A stretch of 26,091 bases of DNA from CAZTAK01 sp964611585 (GCA_964611585.1 CAZTAK010000043.1:1-26091); one strand, 5' to 3'; shown: positions 15,112 to 24,556, counted from the first letter of the stretch. Translations and numbers: made by a program. The notes: generated by a model from the letters alone, not told the origin.

Positions 15112-16143
15112 CTAGTTCGCCACGGTGATGTCGGTATAGAGTTCGGCCGGATCGGGCTCCGGGCTCTGCTGGGCGAAGTCGGCGGCATCGGTGACGACGG
15201 CCTTGATCTCGTGGTCGATTTCTTTGAGCGCCTCTTCGTTGGCCATGCCCGCCGCCAGCAACACGTCGCGGACGTGATTGATGGGGTCGCGTTCGGCGCG
15301 GATCTTGTTGACCTCGTCGCGGCTGCGGTACTTCGCCGGATCCGACATCGAATGGCCGCGGTAGCGGTAGGTCATCGCTTCCAGAATGTAGGGGCCCTTG
15401 CCGGCGCGGCAGTAGGCGATGGCTTTTTTCGCCGCGTCGCGCACCGCCAGGACGTCCATGCCGTCGGCTTGGGCGCCCGATATGCCGAACGGTTCGCCGC
15501 GCTTGAACAGTTTGGTTTGCGCCGTCGAGCGCGCGACCGCGGTGCCCATGGCGTACTGGTTGTTCTCGATCACATAAAGCGTCGGCAACTTCCACAGCGC
15601 CGCCATATTAAAAGATTCGTACACCTGGCCCTGATTGGCGGCACCGTCGCCGAAGTAGGCGACAGTGACCTCGCCGCTGTCGAGATACTGGTTGGCGAAG
15701 GCGATTCCGGTGCCGAGCGACACCGAGGCGCCGACGATGCCGTGACCGCCGTAGAAATTCTTCTCGCGCGCGAACATGTGCATCGAACCGCCCTTGCCGC
15801 GCGAATAGCCGTCGCGCCGGCCGGTAAGTTCGGCCATGACGCCGCGCGGCTCCATCCCGCAGGCCAGCATGTGGCCGTGGTCGCGGTAGGTCGTGATGAC
15901 CGCGTCGCCCTCCTCCAGCGCCGCCTGGACCCCGGTGACCACCGCTTCCTGGCCGATATAGAGGTGGCAGAACCCGCCGATCAGGCCCATGCCGTACATC
16001 TGCCCCGCCTTTTCCTCAAAGCGCCGGATCAGCAGCATGCTGCGGTAGTAGCCGAGAAGTTCCTCGGGCGAGGCCGCCGGTTTGACCGGGGCTTTGACGT
16101 CTGATTTCTTGCGGGCGGGCTTTGGGGTTGCGGCTCTGGCCAT
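15112..16143 (-). CDS. pdhA: pyruvate dehydrogenase E1 alpha subunit
   Basis: This is the TPP-binding subunit of E1, 343 residues from the ATG at 16143. A Lys/Ala/Pro-rich N-terminus (about 30 residues) precedes YYRSMLLIRRFEEKAGQMYG. The substrate and phosphorylation-loop region shows TTYRDHGHMLACG and RGKGGSMHMF. The TPP/Mg motif is GDGAANQGQVYESFNMA to YVIENN, and YRYRGHSMSDPAKYRSRDEV follows. The frame opens upstream to 16188, but that part reads as low-complexity leader (MRPPGARPAPNSPER), and the ATG at 16143 is the more typical start. It is the first gene of the pdh operon and follows an AT-rich control region. Confidence 0.95.
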   Translation of the reverse strand: MARAATPKPARKKSDVKAPVKPAASPEELLGYYRSMLLIRRFEEKAGQMYGMGLIGGFCHLYIGQEAVVTGVQAALEEGDAVITTYRDHGHMLACGMEPRGVMAELTGRRDGYSRGKGGSMHMFAREKNFYGGHGIVGASVSLGTGIAFANQYLDSGEVTVAYFGDGAANQGQVYESFNMAALWKLPTLYVIENNQYAMGTAVARSTAQTKLFKRGEPFGISGAQADGMDVLAVRDAAKKAIAYCRAGKGPYILEAMTYRYRGHSMSDPAKYRSRDEVNKIRAERDPINHVRDVLLAAGMANEEALKEIDHEIKAVVTDAADFAQQSPEPDPAELYTDITVAN

Positions 16144-16187
16144 GCGTTCCGGTGAGTTTGGCGCCGGGCGGGCCCCCGGCGGGCGCA

Positions 16188-16300
16188 ACTATAGCCTCAA
16201 TCGGCGCTCGCGCACCCCGAAATTGTGCAGTGAAAAAGGCTAATAAATGATTGTAACTAATATGTTATTCGGCAATTAACCGAAAAACGGTTAATCCGCC
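16188..16300 (-). promoter_or_regulatory. AT-rich control region upstream of pdhA with a palindromic candidate operator
   Basis: The stretch 16228-16296 is strikingly AT-rich against GC-rich flanks. It contains a perfect palindrome, ATTAACCG (16275-16282), AAAAA, CGGTTAAT (16288-16295). Possible minus-strand -10 boxes are TACAAT (16255-16250) and TATAGT (16193-16188); neither has a good -35. I infer that the pdh promoter lies here and that a regulator binds the palindrome just upstream of or over the -35 region. The stem is AT-rich and lacks a trailing T-run, so a terminator for ftsB is less likely. Confidence 0.5.
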
Positions 16301-16379
16301 GCGGCGCGACATTGGCGTCGATCCGCACTTTTGGCTGCCCCGGTCGCCACCCGAGGCAACTTCCAGGTCAATGGCCGGC

Positions 16380-16691
16380 TCAGCGCCCGAGCAGCACGAT
16401 TTCATCCTTGCGCGCGAGTCCCAGCACCGCCCGGGCGCGCTCGTCGAGCATGTCGGCATCGAGGCCCGCCGGACCGAGCAGCGAGACCCGGTGTTCGGCC
16501 TGCAACCGCTCGTTCAGCAAGAACTCGTGCTCAATTTGTGCGGCCTCGATGCGCTCGTTGAGGCTCATCCAGGCGATCAGTCCGCGCTGACCCTCGACGA
16601 AGTGGTAACCGAAATAGATCGCCGCCGTAATGCCAAGGAACGGCAGCCATGCAGGCCGGAGGCGGCGGTTGATTTCGAGGGCGATCCCCAT
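16380..16691 (-). CDS. ftsB: FtsB/DivIC-type septum formation initiator
   Basis: This small bitopic division protein is expected to act with FtsL and FtsQ in the divisome. Its 103 residues contain a short basic cytoplasmic start, one transmembrane helix at about 14-32 (AWLPFLGITAAIYFGYHF), a coiled-coil segment at about 43-68 rich in Glu/Leu/Arg, and a periplasmic tail ending GLARKDEIVLLGR. Length and architecture fit the family. The location between eno and pdhA is the conserved alphaproteobacterial place for this gene, which supports the call despite weak sequence signatures. A palindrome and two GANTC sites lie just upstream. Confidence 0.88.
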   Translation of the reverse strand: MGIALEINRRLRPAWLPFLGITAAIYFGYHFVEGQRGLIAWMSLNERIEAAQIEHEFLLNERLQAEHRVSLLGPAGLDADMLDERARAVLGLARKDEIVLLGR

Positions 16692-16697
16692 GGCGCA

Positions 16698-16728
16698 AAT
16701 CGAATCACATTCGATTCATGTTGGTCAA
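16698..16728 (-). promoter_or_regulatory. candidate ftsB promoter with a GANTC-bearing palindrome
   Basis: On the minus strand, TTGACC (16728-16723) is a good -35 box. The expected -10 position falls on a perfect inverted repeat, AATCGAAT (16698-16705), CAC, ATTCGATT (16709-16716). The repeat contains GAATC at 16702-16706 and GATTC at 16713-16717, both GANTC sites. The -10 match is poor (TTCGAT or ATTCGA). The ATG is at 16691, so a start here would give an almost leaderless message. The palindrome is certain; its role is inferred. Confidence 0.4.
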
Positions 16729-16785
16729 GCGTGCCCAGGCCCGGGGTGCGAAATGGCGGCCCCTGTTGCCGCCGGGACTCACATT

Positions 16786-16821
16786 GATTCAGATCGGGAT
16801 TCAGATCGGGATTCAGAACGG
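16786..16821 (+). repeat. three tandem 12-bp repeats, GATTCAGATCGG
   Basis: Units are 16786-16797, 16798-16809 and 16810-16821. The first two are identical; the third reads GATTCAGAACGG. Each unit contains a GATTC (GANTC) site. The array lies between eno and ftsB. It shares its GATCGGG core and 12-base period with the array at 22127-22186. Confidence 0.9.
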
Positions 16822-16843
16822 AACAACGCGCCACTCGACGCCG

Positions 16844-16861
16844 GGTGCGGTGTGCCGCACC
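16844..16861 (-). terminator. stem-loop just downstream of eno
   Basis: GGTGCGG (16844-16850) and CCGCACC (16855-16861) form a perfect 7-bp GC-rich stem with a 4-base loop, starting eight bases past the eno stop. No T-run follows directly on the minus strand. It may end or stabilise the eno message and separate it from ftsB. Confidence 0.4.
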
Positions 16862-16869
16862 GGACCCGT

Positions 16870-18144
16870 TCAGCGCCCGAGCGCCGCAGCCCCGCCATAG
16901 ACGGCGGCGGGTCCGAGTTCCTCTTCAATGCGTAACAGCTGATTGTATTTGGCGAGCCGGTCGGTGCGCGCCAGCGCGCCGGTCTTGATCTGGCCGCAGT
17001 TGGTGGCGACCGCCAAATCGGCGATGGTCGCGTCTTCGGTTTCGCCCGAGCGGTGCGACATCACCACGCGGTAGCCCGCCTTGTGCGCAATCTCGACCGT
17101 CTGCATCGCCTCCGTCAGCGTTCCGATCTGATTGACCTTGACCAGGATCGCGTTGGCGACGCCGTTGTCGATGCTGCGCTCAAGCCGCACCGGGTTGGTG
17201 ACGAAAAGATCGTCGCCCACAATCTGGACCTTGCCGCCCAGCGCCGCGGTCAGCGCTGCCCAACCTTCCCAGTCGTCTTCGGCCATGCCGTCCTCGATCG
17301 AGACGATGGGATAGTCGGCGCACAGGCCCTCGTACATTTTCACCAGCCCCGCCGCGTCCAGGCTTTCGCCGGTGCCTCCAAGGTGGTAGACGCCGTCCTT
17401 GTGAAACTCGGTCGCCGCCGGGTCGAGTGCCAGCGCGACATCTTCGCCCGGCGTGAAGCCTGCGTCCGCAATCGCCTTCATGATGAAATCGAGCGCCTCG
17501 CGGCTGCCGGCAAGATCGGGGGCAAAGCCGCCCTCGTCGCCGACGTTGGTCGAATGTCCGGCCTCGCGCAGATGCCGACGCAATTCGGCCATGACGCCGG
17601 ACGCCATTTCGAGCGCGTGCACGAAACTTTGCGCCGACAACGGCATTACCATGAATTCCTGCAGGTCGATCCGGTTGTGGGCGTGCGCGCCGCCATTGAC
17701 GATATTGAGCATCGGCACCGGCAACAGGTGGGCCCCGGTGCCGCCGACATAGCGGTAAAGCGGCTGGCCGAGCGAAATGGCCGCCGCCTTGGCAACGCCG
17801 AGCGAGACCCCGAGGATCGCGTTGGCGCCGAGGCGAGACTTGTTGGGCGTTCCGTCGAGGTCGATCAGCGCCTGATCGATCAGGCCCTGGTCGGTCGCGT
17901 CCATGCCCGAAATCGCGTCGAAAATCTCTCCGTTGGCGGCTTCGACCGCCTTACGGACGCCCTTGCCGGCAAACCGCGTGCCGCCGTCGCGCTTCTCGTG
18001 CGCCTCGTACTGGCCGGTGGAGGCGCCCGACGGCACCCCGGCCCGGCCGAGCGCGCCCGATTCGAGCTGGACATCCACCTCGACGGTCGGGTTGCCCCGG
18101 GAATCGAGAATCTCACGGGCCTGAATATCGACGATGGCGGTCAT
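16870..18144 (-). CDS. eno: enolase
   Basis: This glycolytic enzyme converts 2-phosphoglycerate to phosphoenolpyruvate. The 424-residue protein begins MTAIVDIQAREILDSRGNPT. It has the mobile loop PSGASTGQYEAHEKRDGG, the segment MLNIVNGGAHAHNRIDLQEF, the metal ligand region SIEDGMAEDDW and GDDLFVTN, the catalytic Lys in LVKVNQIGTLTEA, and the signature MSHRSGETEDATIADLAV. The ATG at 18144 is chosen over an upstream in-frame ATG at 18210, because it matches the conserved enolase start and avoids running back to the kdsA end. It lies 43 bases after the kdsA stop. Confidence 0.97.
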   Translation of the reverse strand: MTAIVDIQAREILDSRGNPTVEVDVQLESGALGRAGVPSGASTGQYEAHEKRDGGTRFAGKGVRKAVEAANGEIFDAISGMDATDQGLIDQALIDLDGTPNKSRLGANAILGVSLGVAKAAAISLGQPLYRYVGGTGAHLLPVPMLNIVNGGAHAHNRIDLQEFMVMPLSAQSFVHALEMASGVMAELRRHLREAGHSTNVGDEGGFAPDLAGSREALDFIMKAIADAGFTPGEDVALALDPAATEFHKDGVYHLGGTGESLDAAGLVKMYEGLCADYPIVSIEDGMAEDDWEGWAALTAALGGKVQIVGDDLFVTNPVRLERSIDNGVANAILVKVNQIGTLTEAMQTVEIAHKAGYRVVMSHRSGETEDATIADLAVATNCGQIKTGALARTDRLAKYNQLLRIEEELGPAAVYGGAAALGR

Positions 18145-18187
18145 GGGCGGACCTCGGACGGTGTTCGGTTTGATCGCAGGGTTTATT

Positions 18188-19029
18188 TCAGGACGCGCCG
18201 GATTTCGCAATCCCGTCGATGGCCTTCAGCGTTTTCAAGAGCGCCGGCATTTCGTCGAGCGGCACCATGTTGGGGCCGTCGGACGGCGCGTTGTCGGGAT
18301 CGGGGTGGGCCTCGATAAACACGGCGGCAACGCCAACGGCGACGGCTGCGCGCGCCAAGGGTGCCACGAATTCGCGCTCGCCCCCGGTTGCGGTGCCCTG
18401 CCCGCCCGGCTGCTGCACCGAATGGGTCGCGTCGAATACCACCGGACAGCCGAAGGTCGCCATGATCGGCAACGCGCGCATATCCGAAACCAGCGTGTTG
18501 TAGCCGAAACTGGCGCCGCGTTCGGTCACCAGCACGTTGGCGTTGCCGGAATCGGTCACCTTGGTGATCGCGTTTTCCATGTCCCACGGCGCCAGAAACT
18601 GGCCCTTCTTGATGTTGACGGCCTTGCCGGTCTTGGCCGCCGCCACCAGGAGGTCGGTCTGGCGCGAAAGGAAAGCCGGGATTTGCAAGACATCCACGGA
18701 CCCGGCGATGGCGGCGCACTGGTCCGGCGAGTGAACGTCGGTGAGCACCGGGCAGCCGATCGATTCGCGGATTTCCTCGAATACCGGCAGCGTCGACTCG
18801 AGGCCAAGGCCGCGCGCGCTGGTCAAACTCGTGCGGTTGGCTTTGTCAAAGGAAGTCTTATAGACGAAGGGGATGCCGAGTCCGGCGGTCACACCGCGCA
18901 AGGCACTAGCGACCTCGAGCGCGTGTTCGCGGCTTTCCATCGCGCACGGACCCGCAATCAGCACGAACGGCAATTCGTTGCCGAACGTCACCGGCCCCAC
19001 CGGCACTTGGCGTTGATCCGTCTTCGCCA

Positions 19030-19033
<4 letters not shown>
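18188..19033 (-). CDS. kdsA: KDO-8-phosphate synthase
   Basis: This enzyme condenses PEP with arabinose-5-phosphate to make KDO-8-phosphate for lipopolysaccharide. The 281-residue protein has the motifs LIAGPCAMESREHALEVA, FVYKTSFDKANRTS, LTDVHSPDQ, LQIPAFLSRQTDLL and KKGQFLAPWDM, and ends with a DATHSVQQPGG segment and a C-terminal barrel helix. Its presence indicates a Gram-negative with KDO-containing LPS. The ATG overlaps the pyrG stop by four bases (ATGA), so the two are translationally coupled. Enolase downstream supplies PEP, the co-substrate. Confidence 0.96.
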
Positions 19034-20658
<1,625 letters not shown>

Positions 20659-20728
20659 GGAAGGTCATCATATAGGACGATTGATGCGCGCGGAAGCGCA
20701 CGCCGGACATCGGGCACTGGGGCCTCAA

Positions 20729-20778
20729 GGGGGGGGTACCGGGGGCGCGATAGGCGCGGGGGTCGGAGGGGCTTGGGG
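20729..20778 (+). other. G-tract cluster, possible G-quadruplex
   Basis: Five runs of four or more G lie in 50 bases between secG and pyrG: 20729-20736, 20741-20745, 20758-20762, 20768-20771 and 20775-20778. Loops are 4, 12, 5 and 3 bases. The same stretch is C-rich in the secG-pyrG transcript, since both genes are on the minus strand, so any quadruplex would form in the non-transcript strand. Function is speculative. Confidence 0.45.
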
Positions 20779-20818
20779 TGACGGTTGAAAGAGGGGCTGA
20801 TTCGGCCGCGGCCGCATC

Positions 20819-21139
20819 TCAGCGCCGCGGAACGGCGGGGCCGGAAGGGGCCGCCGGGGCCGGGGCCTCTTCGCTCGTTGCGGCCGGCGCGTCGAGAACC
20901 GAGGCGGGTTCCCGGCCGGTGCCGGCGATGATCGCCAGAAAAATACTCGTCGCCATGAACGTCGCGGCCAGGATAGCGGTGGCGCGGGTAAGCACGTTCG
21001 CGGCCGAGCGGCTCGAAATCAGGCCGCCGCCTGCCCCACCGCCGATGCCGAGCGCGCCGCCTTCACTGCGTTGAAGCAGGACGACGCCGATAAGTGCCAG
21101 CGCAATCAGCACGTGGAAGACAAGAACGACAATAGTCAT
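20819..21139 (-). CDS. secG: SecG, preprotein translocase subunit
   Basis: This small membrane protein is an accessory part of the SecYEG channel. The 106-residue protein has a first transmembrane helix (MTIVVLVFHVLIALALIGVV), the conserved LLQRSEGGALGIGGG loop with a Gly-rich stretch, and the motif RSAANVLTRATAILAATF entering the second helix (FMATSIFLAIIAG). A Pro/Ala-rich tail of about 30 residues follows, common in this family. It lies between tpiA and pyrG, the usual alphaproteobacterial order. Confidence 0.95.
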   Translation of the reverse strand: MTIVVLVFHVLIALALIGVVLLQRSEGGALGIGGGAGGGLISSRSAANVLTRATAILAATFMATSIFLAIIAGTGREPASVLDAPAATSEEAPAPAAPSGPAVPRR

Positions 21140-21186
21140 ATGATTCCGGCGGGTCTTGGGCTGTCCCGGGGCGTCGAAACGGCGCC

Positions 21187-21215
21187 TTTATAGCAGACGA
21201 TAAGGGGATTGCCAG
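21187..21215 (-). promoter_or_regulatory. candidate sigma-70 promoter for secG
   Basis: On the minus strand, CTGGCA (21215-21210), a 17-base spacer and TATAAA (21192-21187) match consensus at four and five of six positions. The predicted start near 21180 leaves a leader of about 40 bases to the secG ATG. Confidence 0.45.
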
Positions 21216-21240
21216 TGCCGCTTGCAAGCCCGGACAATCG

Positions 21241-22011
21241 TCACCCGGGCGCCGGACAGGCTTCGACGATGGCCCAGAAATCGCCCGCCTCGAGGCTGGC
21301 GCCGCCGACCAGCGCGCCATTGACGTTGGCAAGGCGCAGGATTTCGGCGGCGTTGGTGGGCTTGACCGATCCGCCATAGAGAATTCGCACCGCGTTTCCC
21401 GCTCCGCCCAGCCGCGCCACCATCGTCTCGCGGATAAATTTGTGCACGCCGGCGATATCGTCCGGCGTCGCCGTCCGGCCGGTGCCGATGGCCCAAACCG
21501 GCTCGTAGGCGATCACCGTATTCTCGGCAGCCGCCACGCTCGGCAGCGATCCCGCAATCTGATCTGCGACCACGTCGAGGGCTCGGCCCGCGTCGCGTTC
21601 CGCTTCCGATTCGCCGACACAGAGGATCGCCGTCAGTCCGGCGCGGTGGGCGGCGGCGGCCTTGGCGTGCACGGTATCGTTCGATTCGGCGTGATCGGCA
21701 CGGCGCTCGGAATGGCCGACCAGAACATAAGTGCAGCCCGCATCCGCCAGCATTTCAGCGCCGATGTCGCCGGTATGGGCGCCCACTGCCCCGGCGTGGC
21801 AGTCCTGTCCGCCGATTGCGAGGGCGCCGCCCACCGCCTCGGCGACGGCGTGAACCAGCGTTGCCGGCGGGCACACCAGCACCTCGCAGTGGAAGAATCC
21901 GGCGGCGGCAACCGCACGTCCGGCGACATCGCGGGCAAGCGCGAGCCCCGAGCCGGAAAGCCCGTTCATTTTCCAGTTGCCGGCGATTAGTGGCTTGGGC
22001 GGGTTCGTCAT
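21241..22011 (-). CDS. tpiA: triosephosphate isomerase
   Basis: This glycolytic enzyme interconverts dihydroxyacetone phosphate and glyceraldehyde-3-phosphate. The 256-residue protein begins MTNPPKPLIAGNWKMNG with catalytic K14. The electrophilic His is in YVLVGHSERR, the catalytic Glu in IAYEPVWAIGTGRTATP, and the phosphate loop in ILYGGSVKPTN. All key residues are present. The start at 22011 fits the family; the longer frame to 22089 would add a 26-residue leader unlike TIM. It is divergent from ppiD over 332 bases and followed by secG. Confidence 0.96.
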   Translation of the reverse strand: MTNPPKPLIAGNWKMNGLSGSGLALARDVAGRAVAAAGFFHCEVLVCPPATLVHAVAEAVGGALAIGGQDCHAGAVGAHTGDIGAEMLADAGCTYVLVGHSERRADHAESNDTVHAKAAAAHRAGLTAILCVGESEAERDAGRALDVVADQIAGSLPSVAAAENTVIAYEPVWAIGTGRTATPDDIAGVHKFIRETMVARLGGAGNAVRILYGGSVKPTNAAEILRLANVNGALVGGASLEAGDFWAIVEACPAPG

Positions 22012-22343
22012 CGGATTCCGGAGGTTACGGGCGGCGAGGTGCAAGCGGAGCGCGGGCGGAGCGCTGAAGGTGTAACAAATCGGCGCCACGACGGCCAGAT
22101 CGCCGGCCAGTTCTCGTGCTCAACCCGGAGCCCGATCCCTTGCCCGATCCGGAGCCCGATCCCTTGCCCGATCCGGGGCCCGATCCTCCGGCCAATCACC
22201 CGCAGGTCACCCAGAATTGTGCCGCGGCGGCGGAAAAGACGGCTGCGTCCGGGCGAATCGGCGCCGCTGCGCCTTGCCCGCTGGCCGCGCCGCATCCTAT
22301 GCTCCGGCCGGTTATTTAATCTGCCGGAAAGCGGGTCCCGTAA
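22012..22343. other. divergent tpiA/ppiD intergenic region
   Basis: These 332 bases between two divergent genes contain no convincing ORF. They hold the 12-bp-period array at 22127-22186, a 9-base direct repeat (GCGGAGCGC) near 22045-22064 close to tpiA, and GANTC sites at 22014 and 22255. A weak plus-strand promoter candidate for ppiD is TTGCCC (22274-22279), an 18-base spacer and TATGCT (22298-22303). Beyond these I see nothing supportable. Confidence 0.5.
22127..22186. repeat. 12-bp-period array with GATCGGG core (five units)
   Basis: On the plus strand, two exact 24-base units (22127-22150 and 22151-22174) are followed by a half unit (22175-22186). Each 24-mer is two 12-mers, GGAGCCCGATCC and CTTGCCCGATCC, so the real period is 12 and there are five units. 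On the minus strand each unit starts GATCGGG, the same core as in the array upstream of ftsB. The array lies between tpiA and ppiD. Confidence 0.88.
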
Positions 22344-24323
22344 ATGCTGAATGCGCTTCGCCAAGGGGTGGCCTCCGTGGTCGCCAAAATCTTCATCGGC
22401 CTACTGATTCTCAGCTTTGCGGTGTGGGGCGTCGGCGACATTTTCCGCAACCGCGACAACTCCGAATCGATCGCCAGCGTCGGCGGGCGCGATATCGGTA
22501 TCGACGAATATGCACTCGCCTATTCGCGCGAGGCGCAGTTCTGGGAGCAACGGCTGCGCGGCCCGATCAGTGCCGCCGCCGCGCGCCAGTTCCAGATCCC
22601 GGAGCGGACATTGCAGACCCTTCTGGCCGAGACGCTTTTGCTGGAAGTGGCCGATGGGTATGGCGTTGGTGTTTCGGACCGGCAGATGCGCCGTGACATC
22701 TTTTCGAATGTCCTGTTTCAGACGGATGGGCAATTCGACCGGTCCGTCTACGACACGGTGTTGTTCCAGAACGGAATGACCACAGCAGGGTTCGAGCTGT
22801 TGGTGCGGCGCGATCTCGCCCGCGATCAGGTTGTGTCCAGTTTGCTCGCGGGATCGATCGCCCCCGATCAGATCGTCGAGCCGGTGTACCGCTACCGCGA
22901 AGAGCAGCGCATCGCCGAAATCTTTGTGATCGAGGCAGGTTCCATCACCGGAATCGAAGATCCCAGCGACGGCACCCTCGCCCAGTATCATCTGGACAAC
23001 GGCGCGCGTTACACCGCGCCCGAGTACCGCGCCGTCACGGTCCTCGAATTGACGGCCCAGTCCGTGGCCGAATCTCTGGAAATCAGCGATGCGCAGGTCG
23101 AGGATGAATATCGCCTGCGGCTCGACGATTTTTCGCTTCCGGAGCGGCGGGTCGCGGAGATGCTGCTTTACGATTCGGAAGATGCGGCGCGCTCGGCGCG
23201 CGTCCGGATCGAGGCCGGCGAAGACTTTGCCGCCGTGGCCGAGGCGACGGGCGCGGTCAACACGGGCGGAACCGCGCTCGGCGAGGTGGTGCGTGAGGAT
23301 CTGTCCGAAGAGATTGCCAGTAACGTCTTCGTCATGGACACGGGCGCCGTCAGCGAACCGCTCGAGTCCGGATTTGGCTGGCATGTGTTCCGGGTCACGG
23401 AGGTAATTCCGGAAGGCCCGCGGCCGCTCGACGAGATCCGCGAACCTCTGCGCCGCGCCATGGCGCTCACCCGAGCACTCGATGAAGTGTATGAACTTTC
23501 GAACCGGATCGAGGACGATCTGGCAGGCGGTTCGACGCTCGATTCGGCGGCCCAGGCCGAAGGCCTGACGACGAAATATATCGCCGCGATCGACCAATCC
23601 GGTCGCGACACAAATGGCGAACCCGTGAGCGGGATTCCCTCGCCCGACCAGTTTATTCCGCTGGTGTTCTCCGCCGACATCGGCATCGAATCCTCGCCGC
23701 AGGAAGCTCCCGACGGGGGATATTTCTTGATTCGCGTCGATGCCAAAACCGAACCCGCCTTGCGGCCGCTCGAAACCGTGCGCGAGGCGGTGCTGGCGGA
23801 CTGGATGGCCGAAGAACGCCTGCGCCGGGCCGAGGCGCGCGCGCGCGCGGCATTCGAAAAGCTGAAAGGCGGCGCCGCCTTCGCTGCGGTCGCCGGTGAA
23901 TACGGCGCGGTCCCCTTCCGCACCGAACCGTTCACGCGCGGCGGCGCCAGCCCCGATGCTTCGCTCTCGCCTTATCTAATTGGACGCCTGTTCGAGTTCG
24001 ATATCGGCGGCGTCGATATCTCGGGCACGCCCGGCGGTGGCGGATACGCACTGGCGCGGCTGGACGACGTTCGGACCGCGGATGTGACCGCCGACGTGGT
24101 GGCGCTGGCGCAGATACGGGATGCGCTGGCCGGCGCCTTCATCGGCGACCTGTTGCAGCAATACCAGAACGCAATCCAGCGCCGCTACCCGATAACGATC
24201 AATCAGGGTGTGTTCGATTCGCTGGTCAGCAACGATGCGTTTCTGACCGGCACGGGGTCCGCCTCCGCCCCGCTGGGCGGGAGCGGTACTCAGCTGCCGC
24301 AACGCCCCGTAGGCGGGTTGTAA
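22344..24323 (+). CDS. ppiD: PpiD/SurA_N-like membrane-anchored peptidyl-prolyl isomerase
   Basis: This is a 659-residue periplasmic folding factor anchored in the inner membrane, expected to help newly secreted outer-membrane proteins. An N-terminal anchor at about 12-34 (VVAKIFIGLLILSFAVWGVG) is followed by the SurA_N-like domain (GGRDIGIDEYALAYSREA to about 190). A parvulin-type rotamase region covers about 260-355 (RRVAEMLLY, then GEDFAAVAEATGAVNTGGTA, GFGWHVFRVTEV). A further, degenerate parvulin-like segment is possible at about 420-560. The position divergent to tpiA-secG is familiar in alphaproteobacteria, where trp genes usually follow; here they do not. GGAAAG upstream is a weak ribosome-binding site. 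Confidence 0.88.
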   Translation: MLNALRQGVASVVAKIFIGLLILSFAVWGVGDIFRNRDNSESIASVGGRDIGIDEYALAYSREAQFWEQRLRGPISAAAARQFQIPERTLQTLLAETLLLEVADGYGVGVSDRQMRRDIFSNVLFQTDGQFDRSVYDTVLFQNGMTTAGFELLVRRDLARDQVVSSLLAGSIAPDQIVEPVYRYREEQRIAEIFVIEAGSITGIEDPSDGTLAQYHLDNGARYTAPEYRAVTVLELTAQSVAESLEISDAQVEDEYRLRLDDFSLPERRVAEMLLYDSEDAARSARVRIEAGEDFAAVAEATGAVNTGGTALGEVVREDLSEEIASNVFVMDTGAVSEPLESGFGWHVFRVTEVIPEGPRPLDEIREPLRRAMALTRALDEVYELSNRIEDDLAGGSTLDSAAQAEGLTTKYIAAIDQSGRDTNGEPVSGIPSPDQFIPLVFSADIGIESSPQEAPDGGYFLIRVDAKTEPALRPLETVREAVLADWMAEERLRRAEARARAAFEKLKGGAAFAAVAGEYGAVPFRTEPFTRGGASPDASLSPYLIGRLFEFDIGGVDISGTPGGGGYALARLDDVRTADVTADVVALAQIRDALAGAFIGDLLQQYQNAIQRRYPITINQGVFDSLVSNDAFLTGTGSASAPLGGSGTQLPQRPVGGL

Positions 24324-24329
24324 GGACAG

Positions 24330-24533
24330 TTACGCCGCGCCCTTGTATTCGAATCCGGCGTCCTTGACCGCCTCGATGATGGCGGCCTCGTCGGGGCCGG
24401 CCGCGACTTCGACCTTGCCGCTTTCGAGATCGACGCTGACGTCGGCGCCGGTTTCGCGCGTCTTGATCGCGTTTGTGACGGCCTCGGCACAGTGCGAGCA
24501 GGTCATGCCGCCGACGAGATAGATTTCTGTCAT
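24330..24533 (-). CDS. copZ: CopZ-like heavy-metal-associated domain protein
   Basis: This 67-residue protein consists of a single HMA domain that carries Cu(I) in the cytoplasm. The metal site is GGMTCSHC, with C12 and C15, and the fold ends with VEVAAGPDEAAIIEAVKDAG. The ATG at 24533 is preceded by AAGGAAG with good spacing; a longer frame to 24671 would overlap the deacetylase gene and is not used. It lies 23 bases after the deacetylase and two genes downstream of cueR, so it is probably copper-responsive. It ends 6 bases from the convergent ppiD stop. No CopA ATPase is in the window. Confidence 0.9.
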   Translation of the reverse strand: MTEIYLVGGMTCSHCAEAVTNAIKTRETGADVSVDLESGKVEVAAGPDEAAIIEAVKDAGFEYKGAA

Positions 24534-24556
24534 GGTGGCTTCCTTTCGTGTTCCGG

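Noticed and set aside
20807..20818. CGGCCGCGGCCG-type palindrome after secG as a terminator
   Set aside because: It is a simple GC palindrome without loop or T-run; common in GC-rich DNA.
21140..21240. tRNA gene next to secG, as in some bacteria
   Set aside because: No cloverleaf or CCA-like end could be drawn; the stretch instead holds a promoter-like pair for secG.
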